A stretch of 21,192 bases of DNA from JAKLQJ01 sp964534135 (GCA_964534135.1 CAZHQC010000031.1:1-21192); one strand, 5' to 3'; counted from the stretch's first letter, positions 6,303 through 14,856 are shown. The notes: generated by a model not told the origin, from the letters alone. A program made the numbers and translations.

Positions 6303-7573
6303 TCCCGATATCTCTCAACAATATTCTTAATTTCATTTTCCGCCTGACTGAAAGCCTCTTTTGAATCGGCTTTTCCGGCTATAACTGAATTTATATACCG
6401 CTGCAGAACATCGGAGACCTGAGTATAATAAGGAATAGCGGGCCTCGGGGATGCATTGCCAAAAACATTCTTTAAATCTTTAAAATGAGGATATTTTTTT
6501 AAGATTTCAGAATCCGAATAAACATCTTTACGCGCAGGATTCCAACCCAATCTAAGGCAAAGAGATTTTTGAACTTTTTTTGATACCACATATTTCATAA
6601 AAGCCCATGCATCCTCTTTTGAGTCGGAGAATCGGGATATTCCTATATGCCAACCACCCAAAGTTGAAACACTTTTACCGCCCTTAAAATACGGCAAAGC
6701 CGTTATACCAACTTTATCTTTAACTTCAGAACCATCGCTTTGATGAAGCCCCCAAGCATAAGGCCAATTCCGTTCAAAAAGAGCATTTCCACTTTGAAAA
6801 AACATTCTGACCTGCTCTTCTTTCATATCCGTATAAGTATTGGGAGGAGATAACTTCCATTTATTAATCAAATCCTTCATAAAATCAGCCGCTTTAATAT
6901 TGGCAGGAGTATTTACGCTAACCTCATCGGCAAAGGAAAAACCTCCTCCCTTTAAGGAAGCAAATTCAAGAAAATTACAAATAAGACCTTCATATTGAGC
7001 GCCCTGCCAAACAAAAGCAAAAAATGAAGAGTTTTTTTTGCGTTCTTCTTTTTGAATTTTCTTTGAAATTTTTAAAAGCTCAGACCATGTGGCGGGGGGA
7101 TTTCTAAAGCCGTATTTTTTGAGCAAATCCTTCCTATAATAGAGAACTCCCGCATCAATATAAACGGGCAAAGCTACGAGATTGTCTTTATAAGTGTCGG
7201 ATAAATCCAATATATTCCGCCAAAATGGCTTAAGACTAAATTCATCTCTTTCTATACGGTCATCCAATGAAAGAAGCCAATTGGAAGCGGCAAACTGAGG
7301 TATCCAGGCAATATCCATAAGAAATATATCGGGATTCTCTATTTTGGCCTTCATGGGTATAAGAATGCCCTGGCGGCGTTGATCGGAATCGGTAGGCTGG
7401 CGGAGAATTCTGACCTTTATACCCTTTTCTTTTTCAAAATTACTTATTATCTCTTCCCAAAAATCAAGTTCATTTGGAGCTCCACCGACACTGAAAACAA
7501 GCTCCGGAGTTTTTTTCGAGCAACCCGTAAAAAGAAATAATACTATAAGTGAAATTTTAAAATAATATCTCAT
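6299..7573 (-). CDS. Extracellular sugar-binding lipoprotein (SBP family 1, operon 1)
   Basis: A 424-residue solute-binding lipoprotein with a signal sequence ending LFLFTGC (Cys18), so it would be lipid-anchored at the periplasmic face and deliver substrate to the permeases encoded next. The pattern is family-1 carbohydrate binding: LVFSVGGAPNELDFWEEIIS near the N-terminus, PDIFLMDIAWIPQFAASNWL, GVLYYRKDLLKKYG with PPATWSELLK, LFERNWPYAWG and LGGWHIGISRFS. Many Trp/Tyr residues fit sugar stacking; the exact sugar cannot be told (maltose/trehalose-type relatives look alike). First gene of the operon, with a TTGACT-17-TAGTAT promoter immediately upstream. The ribosome site is weak (TTGGAATC). 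Confidence 0.92.
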   Translation of the reverse strand: MRYYFKISLIVLFLFTGCSKKTPELVFSVGGAPNELDFWEEIISNFEKEKGIKVRILRQPTDSDQRRQGILIPMKAKIENPDIFLMDIAWIPQFAASNWLLSLDDRIERDEFSLKPFWRNILDLSDTYKDNLVALPVYIDAGVLYYRKDLLKKYGFRNPPATWSELLKISKKIQKEERKKNSSFFAFVWQGAQYEGLICNFLEFASLKGGGFSFADEVSVNTPANIKAADFMKDLINKWKLSPPNTYTDMKEEQVRMFFQSGNALFERNWPYAWGLHQSDGSEVKDKVGITALPYFKGGKSVSTLGGWHIGISRFSDSKEDAWAFMKYVVSKKVQKSLCLRLGWNPARKDVYSDSEILKKYPHFKDLKNVFGNASPRPAIPYYTQVSDVLQRYINSVIAGKADSKEAFSQAENEIKNIVERYRE

Positions 7574-7607
7574 GATTCCAATTTACAACCCATTTTCATT
7601 ATTAGAA

Positions 7608-7636
7608 ATACTAAACAATTATAACCGACAAGTCAA
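7608..7636 (-). promoter_or_regulatory. Sigma-70-like promoter of ABC operon 1
   Basis: On the minus strand TTGACT (7636-7631), a 17-base spacer and TAGTAT (7613-7608) precede the binding-protein start by 34 bases. The -35 box lies only three bases beyond the glyS stop codon, so the importer has its own promoter but could also receive read-through from glyQS. No clear operator palindrome is seen around it. Confidence 0.65.
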
Positions 7637-7639
7637 ACT

Positions 7640-9754
7640 TTAACCCTGAATTTGGGATAAATCCGCCACCTTTGTAAAAAGCACAACAAGAGATTTTATA
7701 AGCTTAAGCCTATTTTCCTTAACTCTCTCATCTTTAACCATAACCATAACATTATCAAAGAAACCGTCTAAAGATGGTTTTATTTTAACAAGTTCCGAAA
7801 GATAAGATGAATAATCATTATCTTTTAATATATCTGCGCCCTTCAAAGAAAGATTCTTTATATTTTTATAAAGCTCTTTTTCCGCGCTCTCTTCAAATAA
7901 AGTTTCATCGGGGACATCCGTTTCTTTAATAATCATTTGCTTTAAAATATTTTTAGCTCTTTTAAAAGAAGCCGCCAGAGAATCAAAATCGGGATTCTTT
8001 CTCATTAGATGTAAGCTCTTAATTCTTTGCTCAGCATCTCTTAAATCTCCCGATTTAATAAAATAAGATTTAATAGATCTGATTTCATCGAATTTATAGC
8101 CCGACTCGGTAAAAACCGCTTCCGCTCTCTGCCATATAAATTCCAAAATATCTCTGCTTATTTTTTCTTTATCATTTTTTTCTTTAACTGTTTCCGGTAA
8201 AAATTCAAAAGCTGCTTTCAAAAAATTATTTAAATTTAAAGAAAATTTCTTTGCGATAATAATTCTTGCAAGTCCCATAGCATGACGCCGAAGAGCATAA
8301 GGATCCGCGCTTCCCGTAACGGTTATACCTACGGCAAAAGAAGATAAAATCGTATCAATTTTCCCTGAAAGAGAAACCAGAGCGCCTTCATCTGATGCCG
8401 GCAAAGCGGAAGTGGCGGAAAGAGGCCAATAAAATTCTTTTACAGTTTTGCAGACTCCCTTTGAAAACCCCGCATTTTTTGCATAATAATAAGCCATTAT
8501 ACCTTGAAGTTCTGTAAATTCCTTTACCACTTCGCTTGCCAAATCACAATAAATATATTCAGATGCCATAAAAACTTCTTCTTTATTAAGTTTTTTAAGA
8601 GTCAGCTCTTTGGAAAGAATAGTGGAAAACTCTTTTATCCGATGACATTTATCATACATCGTGCCAAGCCCTTGATGAAAAGTTATATCCTTTAATTTAT
8701 CATTCATCAAATCCAAAGGCATGGCTAAATCTTTTTTATAGAAAAATAAAGCGTCTTTAAACCTGGCTTCAAGAACATTCTTAAACCCATCTCTGACATT
8801 TTTTTGGCCTTTTGAAATACCGTCGCGTATGCCGATAAAATATGGCTCGAGAACGCCCTTGGAATTTGCCACCGTAAAAAACTTAAGCTGAGACTTCATA
8901 ACCAAATGGACAAGCTCTGGCGGCAGGTCAAGAAAATCTTTTGAAAAATCTCCAACAACAGCTACGGGATATTCCACAAGATAAAGGTTTTCTTCAAGCA
9001 GCTCCGCATCAATATTAACTGACAATTTCATTCTTTTTGCAGAAGAAGAAATTTCTTTATTTAAAATTGAAAGCCTTTTTTCATCTTTCACCAAAACATT
9101 CAAATTTTCCAAAACTTTAAAATATTTTTCCGCGCTCTTGATAGTTATTTCTTTTGAACCTTTGGCGCTTAACCCGACTGTTTTTCTTCTTGATTTTATA
9201 TCCGCTAAATTGAAAGATATAATTTTTTCGCCATAAAGCGCGATAATGCTTCTTATCGGTCTGGCAAATCTAAAGCGTTCTTTTTCCCAAACCATATTCT
9301 TGGGAAATTGAAGTTTGGAAATAATGAGAGGAAAGAGTTCCACAAGCTTCTTATAAGAGGCTTCACCGCCGGTCTTTCTTTCAATAACAAGAAAATCTCC
9401 CTTTGGGGTTTTTACAACTTTCAGTTTATCGGGCGTCGTTTTTTGGGACTTGGCAAAACCAAAACTTTGCGGTGTATAGTTTCCTTTATCATCCTTTAAA
9501 AGCTTAGCCGAAGGCCCTGTCGCCGTAACTGTCTTTTCTTCAGTCTTGGCTTCCATGTCATTTATATAAAGCACAAGCCTTTTATAAGTGCCAAAAGTCT
9601 CAATGCTCTCATATTTTATGCCCAGTTTCTTTAAATTCTCAACTGCTATTTTTTCCATCTGGCTCTTGGCGGAAGTTATAAACCTAGCTGGAATATTCTC
9701 GATTCTAACTTCCAAAAGCGCGTCTTTTTTAATAGTGGATTTGGTTTTATTCAT
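7640..9754 (-). CDS. glyS: Glycyl-tRNA synthetase beta subunit
   Basis: The beta chain of the bacterial alpha2-beta2 glycyl-tRNA synthetase, which carries most tRNA contacts while the alpha chain activates glycine. About 704 residues from the chosen start (MNKTKSTIKKDALLEVRIEN), close to the usual ~690. Family marks include LLEVRIENIPARF at the N-terminus, VWEKERFRFARPIRSIIALYG, YLVEYPVAVVGDF with ELVHLVMKSQLKFF, LGTMYDKCHRI and DPYALRRHAMGLARII (about residues 482-497). The ATG at 9754 overlaps the glyQ stop by eight bases with GAGG ten bases upstream; upstream ATGs at 9772 and 9784 would add an uncharacteristic MPAHMLRQIP extension. Co-transcribed with glyQ. Confidence 0.96.
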   Translation of the reverse strand: MNKTKSTIKKDALLEVRIENIPARFITSAKSQMEKIAVENLKKLGIKYESIETFGTYKRLVLYINDMEAKTEEKTVTATGPSAKLLKDDKGNYTPQSFGFAKSQKTTPDKLKVVKTPKGDFLVIERKTGGEASYKKLVELFPLIISKLQFPKNMVWEKERFRFARPIRSIIALYGEKIISFNLADIKSRRKTVGLSAKGSKEITIKSAEKYFKVLENLNVLVKDEKRLSILNKEISSSAKRMKLSVNIDAELLEENLYLVEYPVAVVGDFSKDFLDLPPELVHLVMKSQLKFFTVANSKGVLEPYFIGIRDGISKGQKNVRDGFKNVLEARFKDALFFYKKDLAMPLDLMNDKLKDITFHQGLGTMYDKCHRIKEFSTILSKELTLKKLNKEEVFMASEYIYCDLASEVVKEFTELQGIMAYYYAKNAGFSKGVCKTVKEFYWPLSATSALPASDEGALVSLSGKIDTILSSFAVGITVTGSADPYALRRHAMGLARIIIAKKFSLNLNNFLKAAFEFLPETVKEKNDKEKISRDILEFIWQRAEAVFTESGYKFDEIRSIKSYFIKSGDLRDAEQRIKSLHLMRKNPDFDSLAASFKRAKNILKQMIIKETDVPDETLFEESAEKELYKNIKNLSLKGADILKDNDYSSYLSELVKIKPSLDGFFDNVMVMVKDERVKENRLKLIKSLVVLFTKVADLSQIQG

Positions 9755-10595
9755 GGGTATTTGCCTCAACATATGCGCAGGCACAAATTTTAGATAAGTC
9801 TCTTATTCTTTTAATTAAGGAAACTCTCTCACTTACAGATATCGCGCCTCTCGCATCCAATACATTAAAAGCATGCGAACATTTCATAGCTAAGTCATAA
9901 GCGGGAGCATAATATTTCTTTAAAGCCAAATCATGCGCCTGTTTCTCATTATCAGCAAAATCCTTCTTTAATTTAATAATATCCGCAGCCTCAAAATTAT
10001 AATAAGAAAATTGCTCTTCCCGTTTTTTGAACATCTCACCATAAGTCATATCATCGTTCCACTTAATATCAAAAATATTTTTTTTCTTTTGAGAAAACAT
10101 TGCAATGCGCTCTAAACCATAGGTTATTTCAACACTAATTGGATTTAATTCAAAAGAAGCCATCTGCTGAAAATAGGTAAACTGCGTAATTTCCATAGCG
10201 TCTAGCCAAACTTCCCAACCAACTCCGGAAGCGCCCAAGGTGGGAGATTCCCAATCATCTTCAATCCATCTAATATCATGTTCATCAGAATTTATGCCTA
10301 TTACTTTTAGAGAGTTTAAATATCTTTGCTGAATATCCTTCATAGGAGGTTTTATGATAACTTGATATTGATGAAATCTACTAAGGCGATTTGGATTATT
10401 GCCATAACGCCCGTCAGATGGACGTCTTGAAGGCTCGACATAAGCCACTTTCATAGGCTTTGGAGTTAAAACGCCGAAAAAAGTGGTAGGATTAAATGTT
10501 CCCGCGCCTTTCTCCAAATCATAAGGCTGAACAATGGCGCAGCCCTGCTTTGCCCAATAATGATCAAGTTGTAATATTATATCCTGTAAATTCAC
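9747..10595 (-). CDS. glyQ: Glycyl-tRNA synthetase alpha subunit
   Basis: The catalytic chain of tetrameric glycyl-tRNA synthetase, 282 residues, the normal length. It opens with LQDIILQLDHYWAKQGCAIV, then QPYDLEKGAGTFNP, AYVEPSRRPSDGRYG, NPNRLSRFHQYQVIIKP and DDWESPTLGASGVGWEVWLD, all highly conserved class II core segments (the VEPSRRP region is motif-2-like). Translation starts at GTG (10595), supported by AAGGAAGG six bases before it. It precedes glyS with a short overlap. No T-box leader consensus is visible upstream, so regulation is probably not of the Firmicutes type. Confidence 0.97.
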   Translation of the reverse strand: MNLQDIILQLDHYWAKQGCAIVQPYDLEKGAGTFNPTTFFGVLTPKPMKVAYVEPSRRPSDGRYGNNPNRLSRFHQYQVIIKPPMKDIQQRYLNSLKVIGINSDEHDIRWIEDDWESPTLGASGVGWEVWLDAMEITQFTYFQQMASFELNPISVEITYGLERIAMFSQKKKNIFDIKWNDDMTYGEMFKKREEQFSYYNFEAADIIKLKKDFADNEKQAHDLALKKYYAPAYDLAMKCSHAFNVLDARGAISVSERVSLIKRIRDLSKICACAYVEANTHE

Positions 10596-10684
10596 TTTAA
10601 CCTTCCTTAAAAAATGTCGAAAAGCCTTCGTTTATTCGTTGCTACTAACACACATCTGTGCTTATAAACTTCAAATCCTTCATA

Positions 10685-10690
10685 ATTATA
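10685..10690 (-). promoter_or_regulatory. Possible -10 box (TATAAT) for glyQS
   Basis: The minus strand has a consensus TATAAT about 90 bases before the glyQ start, directly after the large inverted repeat at 10696-10763. The -35 position would fall in the repeat arm and does not resemble TTGACA. If real, the palindrome would overlap the promoter and could act as its operator, or separate it from recO read-through. Confidence 0.35.
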
Positions 10691-10695
10691 CCATA

Positions 10696-10763
10696 ACCCT
10701 ACCACCTACTTGCGAAGCGTATTTTATGATGGCGCTTATAGCGCCATAAGCAGGTGGTAGGGT
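10696..10763. repeat. Nested inverted repeat between recO and glyQ
   Basis: Outer arms ACCCTACCACCTACTT (10696-10711) and AAGCAGGTGGTAGGGT (10748-10763) are complementary at 15 of 16 positions; in minus-strand RNA the odd pair is a G-U wobble. An inner perfect palindrome (10729-10747), ATGGCGCT-TAT-AGCGCCAT, gives an eight-base stem with a three-base loop. There is no U-tract after it in either direction, so it is not a simple intrinsic terminator. It could be a processing or attenuation structure, an operator, or a REP/MITE-like palindromic repeat. Confidence 0.75.
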
Positions 10764-10772
10764 AATGAATAA

Positions 10773-11399
10773 TTACAAAAACTCCTCGGTTTTAAGCTTA
10801 TAGTTTAAATGATCACCCATAAATTTTTGTATAAGCTCATTGGTATAATTCATCGCCAAATCATTTCTTTCAAGGGCATTCACCTCCGCCCAAGAACCAC
10901 TATGCAATATTTTCCAAATCCTTATATCAATTCCAACCGCGGTTTCTTCAAAACCTGAACCGGATAATTCCATAAATCTAAGCACAAAAGCGGAACGCAT
11001 CCATACGGAAACTTTTCTATTGGAATCTAATTCTTTTAAAACTGAAAGCATTAAATTATATTTTTCTTCATTTGGTTGATTAGCAGGAGTAAGGCGGAAC
11101 ATAATTTCACAAAAATAATAAACTAAAAACATTTTCTTTATGTCAGAACGAATAGAGGGGAAGACAGATAAAATTTCTCCGCCCGTACAAATAGGAATAC
11201 TGCGCTCATTTTTGTGAAACAATCTATAATCTCCCCAGACAATTATTTCGCTAAGGCCCTTAAGTTTGGCTTTTGGAACTCTTACGCTTTTAAAAACAAT
11301 ATCAAGCTTGCCGTGCAAACGCGTATATACGGTAACGATGCGGTCATTTTCCCACAACTGTGTATTTTTTAGTACTATTGCCAAATCACAAAAATTCAT
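10773..11399 (-). CDS. recO: DNA repair protein RecO
   Basis: RecO helps load RecA onto SSB-coated single-stranded DNA in the RecFOR pathway. This 208-residue protein starts with the OB-fold pattern (LAIVLKNTQLWENDRIVTVY, then TRLHGKLDIVFKSVR) and continues into the helical domain (FLVYYFCEIMFRLTPANQPN, VLRFMELSGSGFEE). It is shorter than the usual ~240 residues and lacks the four-cysteine zinc site that many RecO proteins have after the LLGY-like segment. Such versions exist in several phyla, so this is probably natural. The gene precedes glyQS, the same order as in many bacteria (era-recO-glyQS), which supports the call. The ribosome site is weak (GATGGT). Confidence 0.85.
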   Translation of the reverse strand: MNFCDLAIVLKNTQLWENDRIVTVYTRLHGKLDIVFKSVRVPKAKLKGLSEIIVWGDYRLFHKNERSIPICTGGEILSVFPSIRSDIKKMFLVYYFCEIMFRLTPANQPNEEKYNLMLSVLKELDSNRKVSVWMRSAFVLRFMELSGSGFEETAVGIDIRIWKILHSGSWAEVNALERNDLAMNYTNELIQKFMGDHLNYKLKTEEFL

Positions 11400-11537
11400 A
11401 TTACCATCATTTTATCAAACTTATTTATTTTTATGAACTTGGCCAAACTTGGCCCAAACTTATATTTTCGTCTATTCTTTTACTATCCCTATTTTCCTTA
11501 AACAAACTAGCTTTAGGAGCCGTAAGGAAATAAATTT

Positions 11538-11960
11538 GACTCTTCACCGTTTTGTGTGGGTGAAAAAAGATGTTTTTCATAGGGAAAACGCTCTTTAAAA
11601 CTTGATTAATTTCACTTAAAAGATGCAAACTATATTTATAAAAACCAAAACAACATTTAGTCAGCTCTATAACTTTCCGGGTTTTTACGCCAAAACGCGA
11701 TTTAAAAGCGGTATAAAAGGCGATCCAAAAGTGCTGGTTATGGAATTGGTACGACGTCAAAAAAACGGTTTGTTCAGTATGTGGAAAAGTCTCCCGAAGT
11801 TTTTACGACTATAGAACACATCGAGTCAGAGACTTGGATTGCGGGGGGATGAGAATCTACCTTGAATTTAAATATCGGCGAATTTATTGTTCAATGCGCA
11901 ATTTAGTAAAGCAAAAGACCTTTTATAAATTGCTCAAAACTTTGAAAAAAAGGACTAAAA
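11538..11960 (+). mobile_element. Degraded ISL3-family insertion sequence, left part
   Basis: GACTCTTCACCG, then TTTTGTGTGGGTGAAAAAAG (11538-11569), resembles the terminal repeats I know from ISL3-family elements (GGCTCTTC-type) and contains its own TTCACC...GGTGAA inverted pair. It is followed at 11623 by a broken transposase N-terminus. No right end is found, because the glycosyltransferase gene begins at 11964. So only about 0.4 kb of an element that is normally ~1.3-1.5 kb remains; the right boundary is approximate. Confidence 0.6.
11623..11940 (+). pseudogene. ISL3-family transposase, N-terminal remnant with frameshift
   Basis: The first part (11623-11764) encodes LYNFPGFYAKTRFKSGIKGD and VLVMELVRRQKN. 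The reading frame then shifts at a seven-A run (11759-11765), and the next frame gives VCSVCGKVSRSFYDYRTHRV, RDLDCGGMRIYLEFKYRRIY, CSM. Together these match the N-terminal zinc-finger region of ISL3 transposases (CxxCG, then YR.RRVRDL, then KYRRxxC). The second CxxC is spoiled (CSMRN), and nothing of the DDE catalytic domain remains. The shift needs one extra A relative to the ancestral frame, which fits decay rather than programmed frameshifting. Non-functional. Confidence 0.65.
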
Positions 11961-11963
11961 TAT

Positions 11964-13088
11964 ATGCATATCGGATTTATTGAAGATACACATCTTCATG
12001 GCGGAACTCAGATGTGGGTTTCTGAAGCGGCCAAATTTCTCCTTGATAAAGGAGAGGATGTTACTGTTATTGCGCCTCTGAACAGCTGGACAGCAAGAGA
12101 ATGTTCAAAAGCAGGCGCGCATATTATTGAGTATGATTGGGATAGGATTGTATCCAAAAGTGATGAGTTTAAAAAGATATGGATTGAGGGCATGAGTAAT
12201 TGCGATGTAGCTGTTTGCACCGTACATCCGCCGAGGCATGGATTTCATTGCGCTGTTTTTGGCGCTGAATGCATAAAACAAGCCGGTCTTGACACAATTC
12301 TTATACCAAAAACAGGGTCTATTGAACCTAAATATTTGAGGAAATTTTATCTTCCGGATGATTCTGTTAATGTAAGAATCATCGGCATCACAGACTTTAC
12401 ACGCAACTATCTTATTAATAATTACAAAATACCTTCTGAGAAAATTGAACTAATCTATCAGGGAACAGATATTGCTCGTTTTACTTCTTCAGATAAAAAT
12501 AAGGCTAAATCCATTAGACATTATCCTCTTTGCGGCGCTGCCGCTCCAATTCTGGGATTAGTAGGCTCTTTTGAAAACAGAAAAGGACAGGTTATTCTTC
12601 TTGAGGCAATTGCAAAAATTGCAGCAGACACTATTCCTGACATTCATTTAATGCTCGTTGGAGATGGTCCGGACGAAAAAATGTTAAAAACAAAAGTCAG
12701 AACAATGAATCTTGAAAAAAATGTGACATTCTTTCCATTTACTAATGAACCTAATTATATTTTTGAAAGGATTGACATATTAATCCTTCCCAGTCTTTAT
12801 AGGGAGGGTTTGCCAAATGTTCTGCTTGAAGCAATGTCTATGGGATTGCCTGTTATAGCGTCAAAATTTGCGGGAATACCCGAAGTTGTTTTTGAGGGAA
12901 AAACAGGCTATATGATTAAAATCGGAGACCAAAGCGAACTTATAGATGCGATTATTAAACTATCCTCAGATAAAAACAATTATCTGCAAATGGGCAAAAA
13001 CGCTCGTAAGCTTATAGAAGAAAAGTTTGATAAAAGAGCTCAGTTTAATGAATTCCTGAAGTTCTTTCATAAAATCACAGGCAAATAA
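11964..13088 (+). CDS. Glycosyltransferase family 4 (GT-B)
   Basis: A 374-residue cytoplasmic or membrane-associated GT-B enzyme that transfers a sugar from a nucleotide donor with retention. The N-terminal acceptor domain begins MHIGFIEDTHLHGGTQMWVS (acceptor-loop GGTQ at 13-16). The C-terminal GT1/GT4 Rossmann domain shows ILGLVGSFENRKGQVILLEA, LMLVGDGPDEKMLK, and the E-x7-E donor site EGLPNVLLEAMSMGLPVIAS (Glu about 281 and 289) followed by GIPEVV and GKTGYMI. Acceptor and donor cannot be named. An AGGA lies 11-14 bases before the ATG. The gene starts just after an IS remnant, so it may have lost its original upstream neighbour; base use looks like the rest of the window. Confidence 0.9.
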   Translation: MHIGFIEDTHLHGGTQMWVSEAAKFLLDKGEDVTVIAPLNSWTARECSKAGAHIIEYDWDRIVSKSDEFKKIWIEGMSNCDVAVCTVHPPRHGFHCAVFGAECIKQAGLDTILIPKTGSIEPKYLRKFYLPDDSVNVRIIGITDFTRNYLINNYKIPSEKIELIYQGTDIARFTSSDKNKAKSIRHYPLCGAAAPILGLVGSFENRKGQVILLEAIAKIAADTIPDIHLMLVGDGPDEKMLKTKVRTMNLEKNVTFFPFTNEPNYIFERIDILILPSLYREGLPNVLLEAMSMGLPVIASKFAGIPEVVFEGKTGYMIKIGDQSELIDAIIKLSSDKNNYLQMGKNARKLIEEKFDKRAQFNEFLKFFHKITGK

Positions 13089-13260
13089 ACCTAAGAAACC
13101 GTAAGGAGAAATAAAGGTCTGCAAATAGAACAATACCGGAATTACCCCTATTGAAATATGAATTTTCTGTCGGACTATCCGTCGCAATGATTACCACTTT
13201 ACTGTTAGTATCTACCTATTAATATCTGCCTTGACAAACTAGGTCACTAAATATATCATT
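13089..13260. other. Intergenic stretch without recognisable features
   Basis: The bases between the glycosyltransferase stop and the GH92 relic contain stops in all frames. I looked for an upstream part of the mannosidase (the conserved DCGQMSAWY segment) and did not find it, so the relic seems to have lost everything before its C-terminal sheet. Confidence 0.5.
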
Positions 13261-13422
13261 CAATATGTAATTGGAAGTCCACTATTTAGAAAAGTAATCT
13301 TAAATCTGGAAAATGGAAATAAGTTCATAATTACCGCGAAAAACAATTCAGCGAAAAATTGTTATATACAGTCGACCAATTTAAATGAGGAAGCAAAAAA
13401 GAAAATGTTCCATACTCATTAA
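13261..13422 (+). pseudogene. C-terminal relic of a GH92 alpha-mannosidase
   Basis: Fifty-three in-frame codons and a stop read QYVIGSPLFRKVILNLENGN, then KFIITAKNNSAKNCYIQSTN, then LNEEAKKKMFHTH. This is the closing pattern of GH92 exo-alpha-mannosidases (Y-V-I-GSPLF, then ..L.NG..F.I.A.NNS..N.YIQS..LN). Those enzymes are usually ~700 residues; here no start codon, catalytic acids or upstream domain remain, and a TAG occurs 18 codons before the matching segment. The glycosyltransferase genes on both sides suggest a former mannose-related locus. A dead fragment. Confidence 0.65.
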
Positions 13423-13560
13423 GTTAATGAGAAATAAACATCAATATTGCAGCGCTCTAAAGGAAAAATACTAATTCTCAAAATACGTCCGCACGCAGTT
13501 GAGCTCTATTATGTTTGCAAATAACGCTTTACTAATATTATTTTTAGGAGTGAATATTTT

Positions 13561-14856
13561 ATGAATATAGGCATTGTTATAGGCCGTATAGGCGGAGTAG
13601 ACGGAGTGGCTCTTGAGACGGAAAAATGGATGACCGTCGCCGAAAGAATGGGACATAATTGTTTCTTACTTGCCGGGAAATTGGAGGCTGAATTTAAAAA
13701 TGCGACGGTTCTTCCGGAACTTTTTTTCTATCATCCCGATTGCGCGCAAGGACAAGACGACGCCTTTTTTATTCAAAAGGCTGATGAAAAGGAATTTTTA
13801 GATCGTCTGGAAAAAGAAACCGAATATATAGAGCGGAATATCCTTAAATGGATAATGAGCAAAAAAATAGATATCCTTCTTACGGAAAATTCCACCACCC
13901 TTCCTTGCCACCTTACCATGGGGATGGCCCTTACGCGAGTAATTAAAAAAACAGGGATCGCTTCCGTCTCCCACAATCACGATTTTCACTGGGAACGAGG
14001 CGACAGATATGTTTCGCGATACGCCGGCGTGCGCAAAATAATAAAGGAATATTTCCCTCCTGATCTACCCAACATTAAGCACGCGGTAATAAATCTTTAT
14101 TGTAAAAACTCGCTCAAAAAACAAATGGGGATAATGGCCGCCGTGGTCCCAAATGTGATGGACTTTAATACGCCGTTCGGGCAAAAAGACGAATACAATA
14201 AAGACCTGCCAAAAGATCTTGGCATAGAGAATGATGACATTCCTCTTTTCCAAATAACCAGGATAGTGAGGAGAAAAGGAATAGAGACTGCCATAGAACT
14301 CATTCATAAACTGAATAATCCGAAAGTAAAACTCTTCATTACAGGAAATGCCAAGGACGATCTCCATCAGATGTATTTCGATGAACTCCTCAAAATGGTT
14401 AAAGACCTAGACCTGGAAAAACAGGTTTTTTTTGTGGCGGAACATTTTGGATCCGTTCGAAAAATCATGTCCAACGGCAAAAAGATCTATTCGATATCAG
14501 ACGCCTACTCTCACTGCAGAGCCATGACCTATTTTTCCACATATGAAGGTTTTGGCAACGCTTTTGTCGAAGCGCTGGTGGCCAAAATCCCCATATTCGT
14601 AAATAATTACAAGCCCGTCTACTGGCCCGATATAGGTTCCAAGGGATTCAAAACCGTCCAGTTGGAAGAAGGCCTATTGACCGATAAGGCCATTGAACAA
14701 ATGAAAAAAATCATCTATGACCCAAAAAAAGGTTGTGCGTTGACTGAATTTAATTTCGCGCTGGGTAAAAAATATTTTTCTTATGAAGTGCTTCAAAAAA
14801 TACTTGAAAAACTCTTTAAAAAATCCGATTTAACGCATGAAAGAAAAACGAATTAA
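13561..14856 (+). CDS. Glycosyltransferase family 4, mannosylglucosylglycerate-synthase-like
   Basis: A 431-residue GT-B retaining glycosyltransferase. The N-terminus MNIGIVIGRIGGVDGVALETEKW, split here as MNIGIVIGRIGGVDG and VALETEKW, then the segments SHNHDFHWERGDR (137-149), VVPNVMDFNTP, QITRIVRRKGIETAIEL (donor-phosphate R/K), YFSTYEGFGNAFVEA (E-x7-E at about 329 and 337) and a C-terminal FSYEVLQKILEKL. From memory this set (GxDGVxLE.EKW, HHDF.WER, NVMDF, RIV.RKGIE.AI) is that of GT4 enzymes linked to mannosylglucosylglycerate synthesis, a compatible solute; the substrate assignment is tentative. TTAGGAG ten bases upstream fixes the start. Its 3' end overlaps the DUF1868 gene by 20 bases, so the two products probably act together. 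Confidence 0.85.
   Translation: MNIGIVIGRIGGVDGVALETEKWMTVAERMGHNCFLLAGKLEAEFKNATVLPELFFYHPDCAQGQDDAFFIQKADEKEFLDRLEKETEYIERNILKWIMSKKIDILLTENSTTLPCHLTMGMALTRVIKKTGIASVSHNHDFHWERGDRYVSRYAGVRKIIKEYFPPDLPNIKHAVINLYCKNSLKKQMGIMAAVVPNVMDFNTPFGQKDEYNKDLPKDLGIENDDIPLFQITRIVRRKGIETAIELIHKLNNPKVKLFITGNAKDDLHQMYFDELLKMVKDLDLEKQVFFVAEHFGSVRKIMSNGKKIYSISDAYSHCRAMTYFSTYEGFGNAFVEALVAKIPIFVNNYKPVYWPDIGSKGFKTVQLEEGLLTDKAIEQMKKIIYDPKKGCALTEFNFALGKKYFSYEVLQKILEKLFKKSDLTHERKTN

Noticed and set aside
10596..10690. T-box riboswitch in the glyQS leader
   Set aside because: No AGGGTGGNACCGCG-like antiterminator sequence and no specifier-loop architecture are visible.
11431..11760. Minus-strand ORF of 109 codons upstream of recO
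   Set aside because: It lies opposite the ISL3 terminal repeat and transposase remnant; its translation is a mirror of those and resembles no protein I know.
11758..11766. Programmed -1 frameshift at the A-AAA-AAC slippery site in the transposase remnant
   Set aside because: The slippery heptamer is in the correct register, but a -1 slip leads to the wrong frame; the homologous continuation needs a +1 shift, and the rest of the gene is missing, so decay is simpler.
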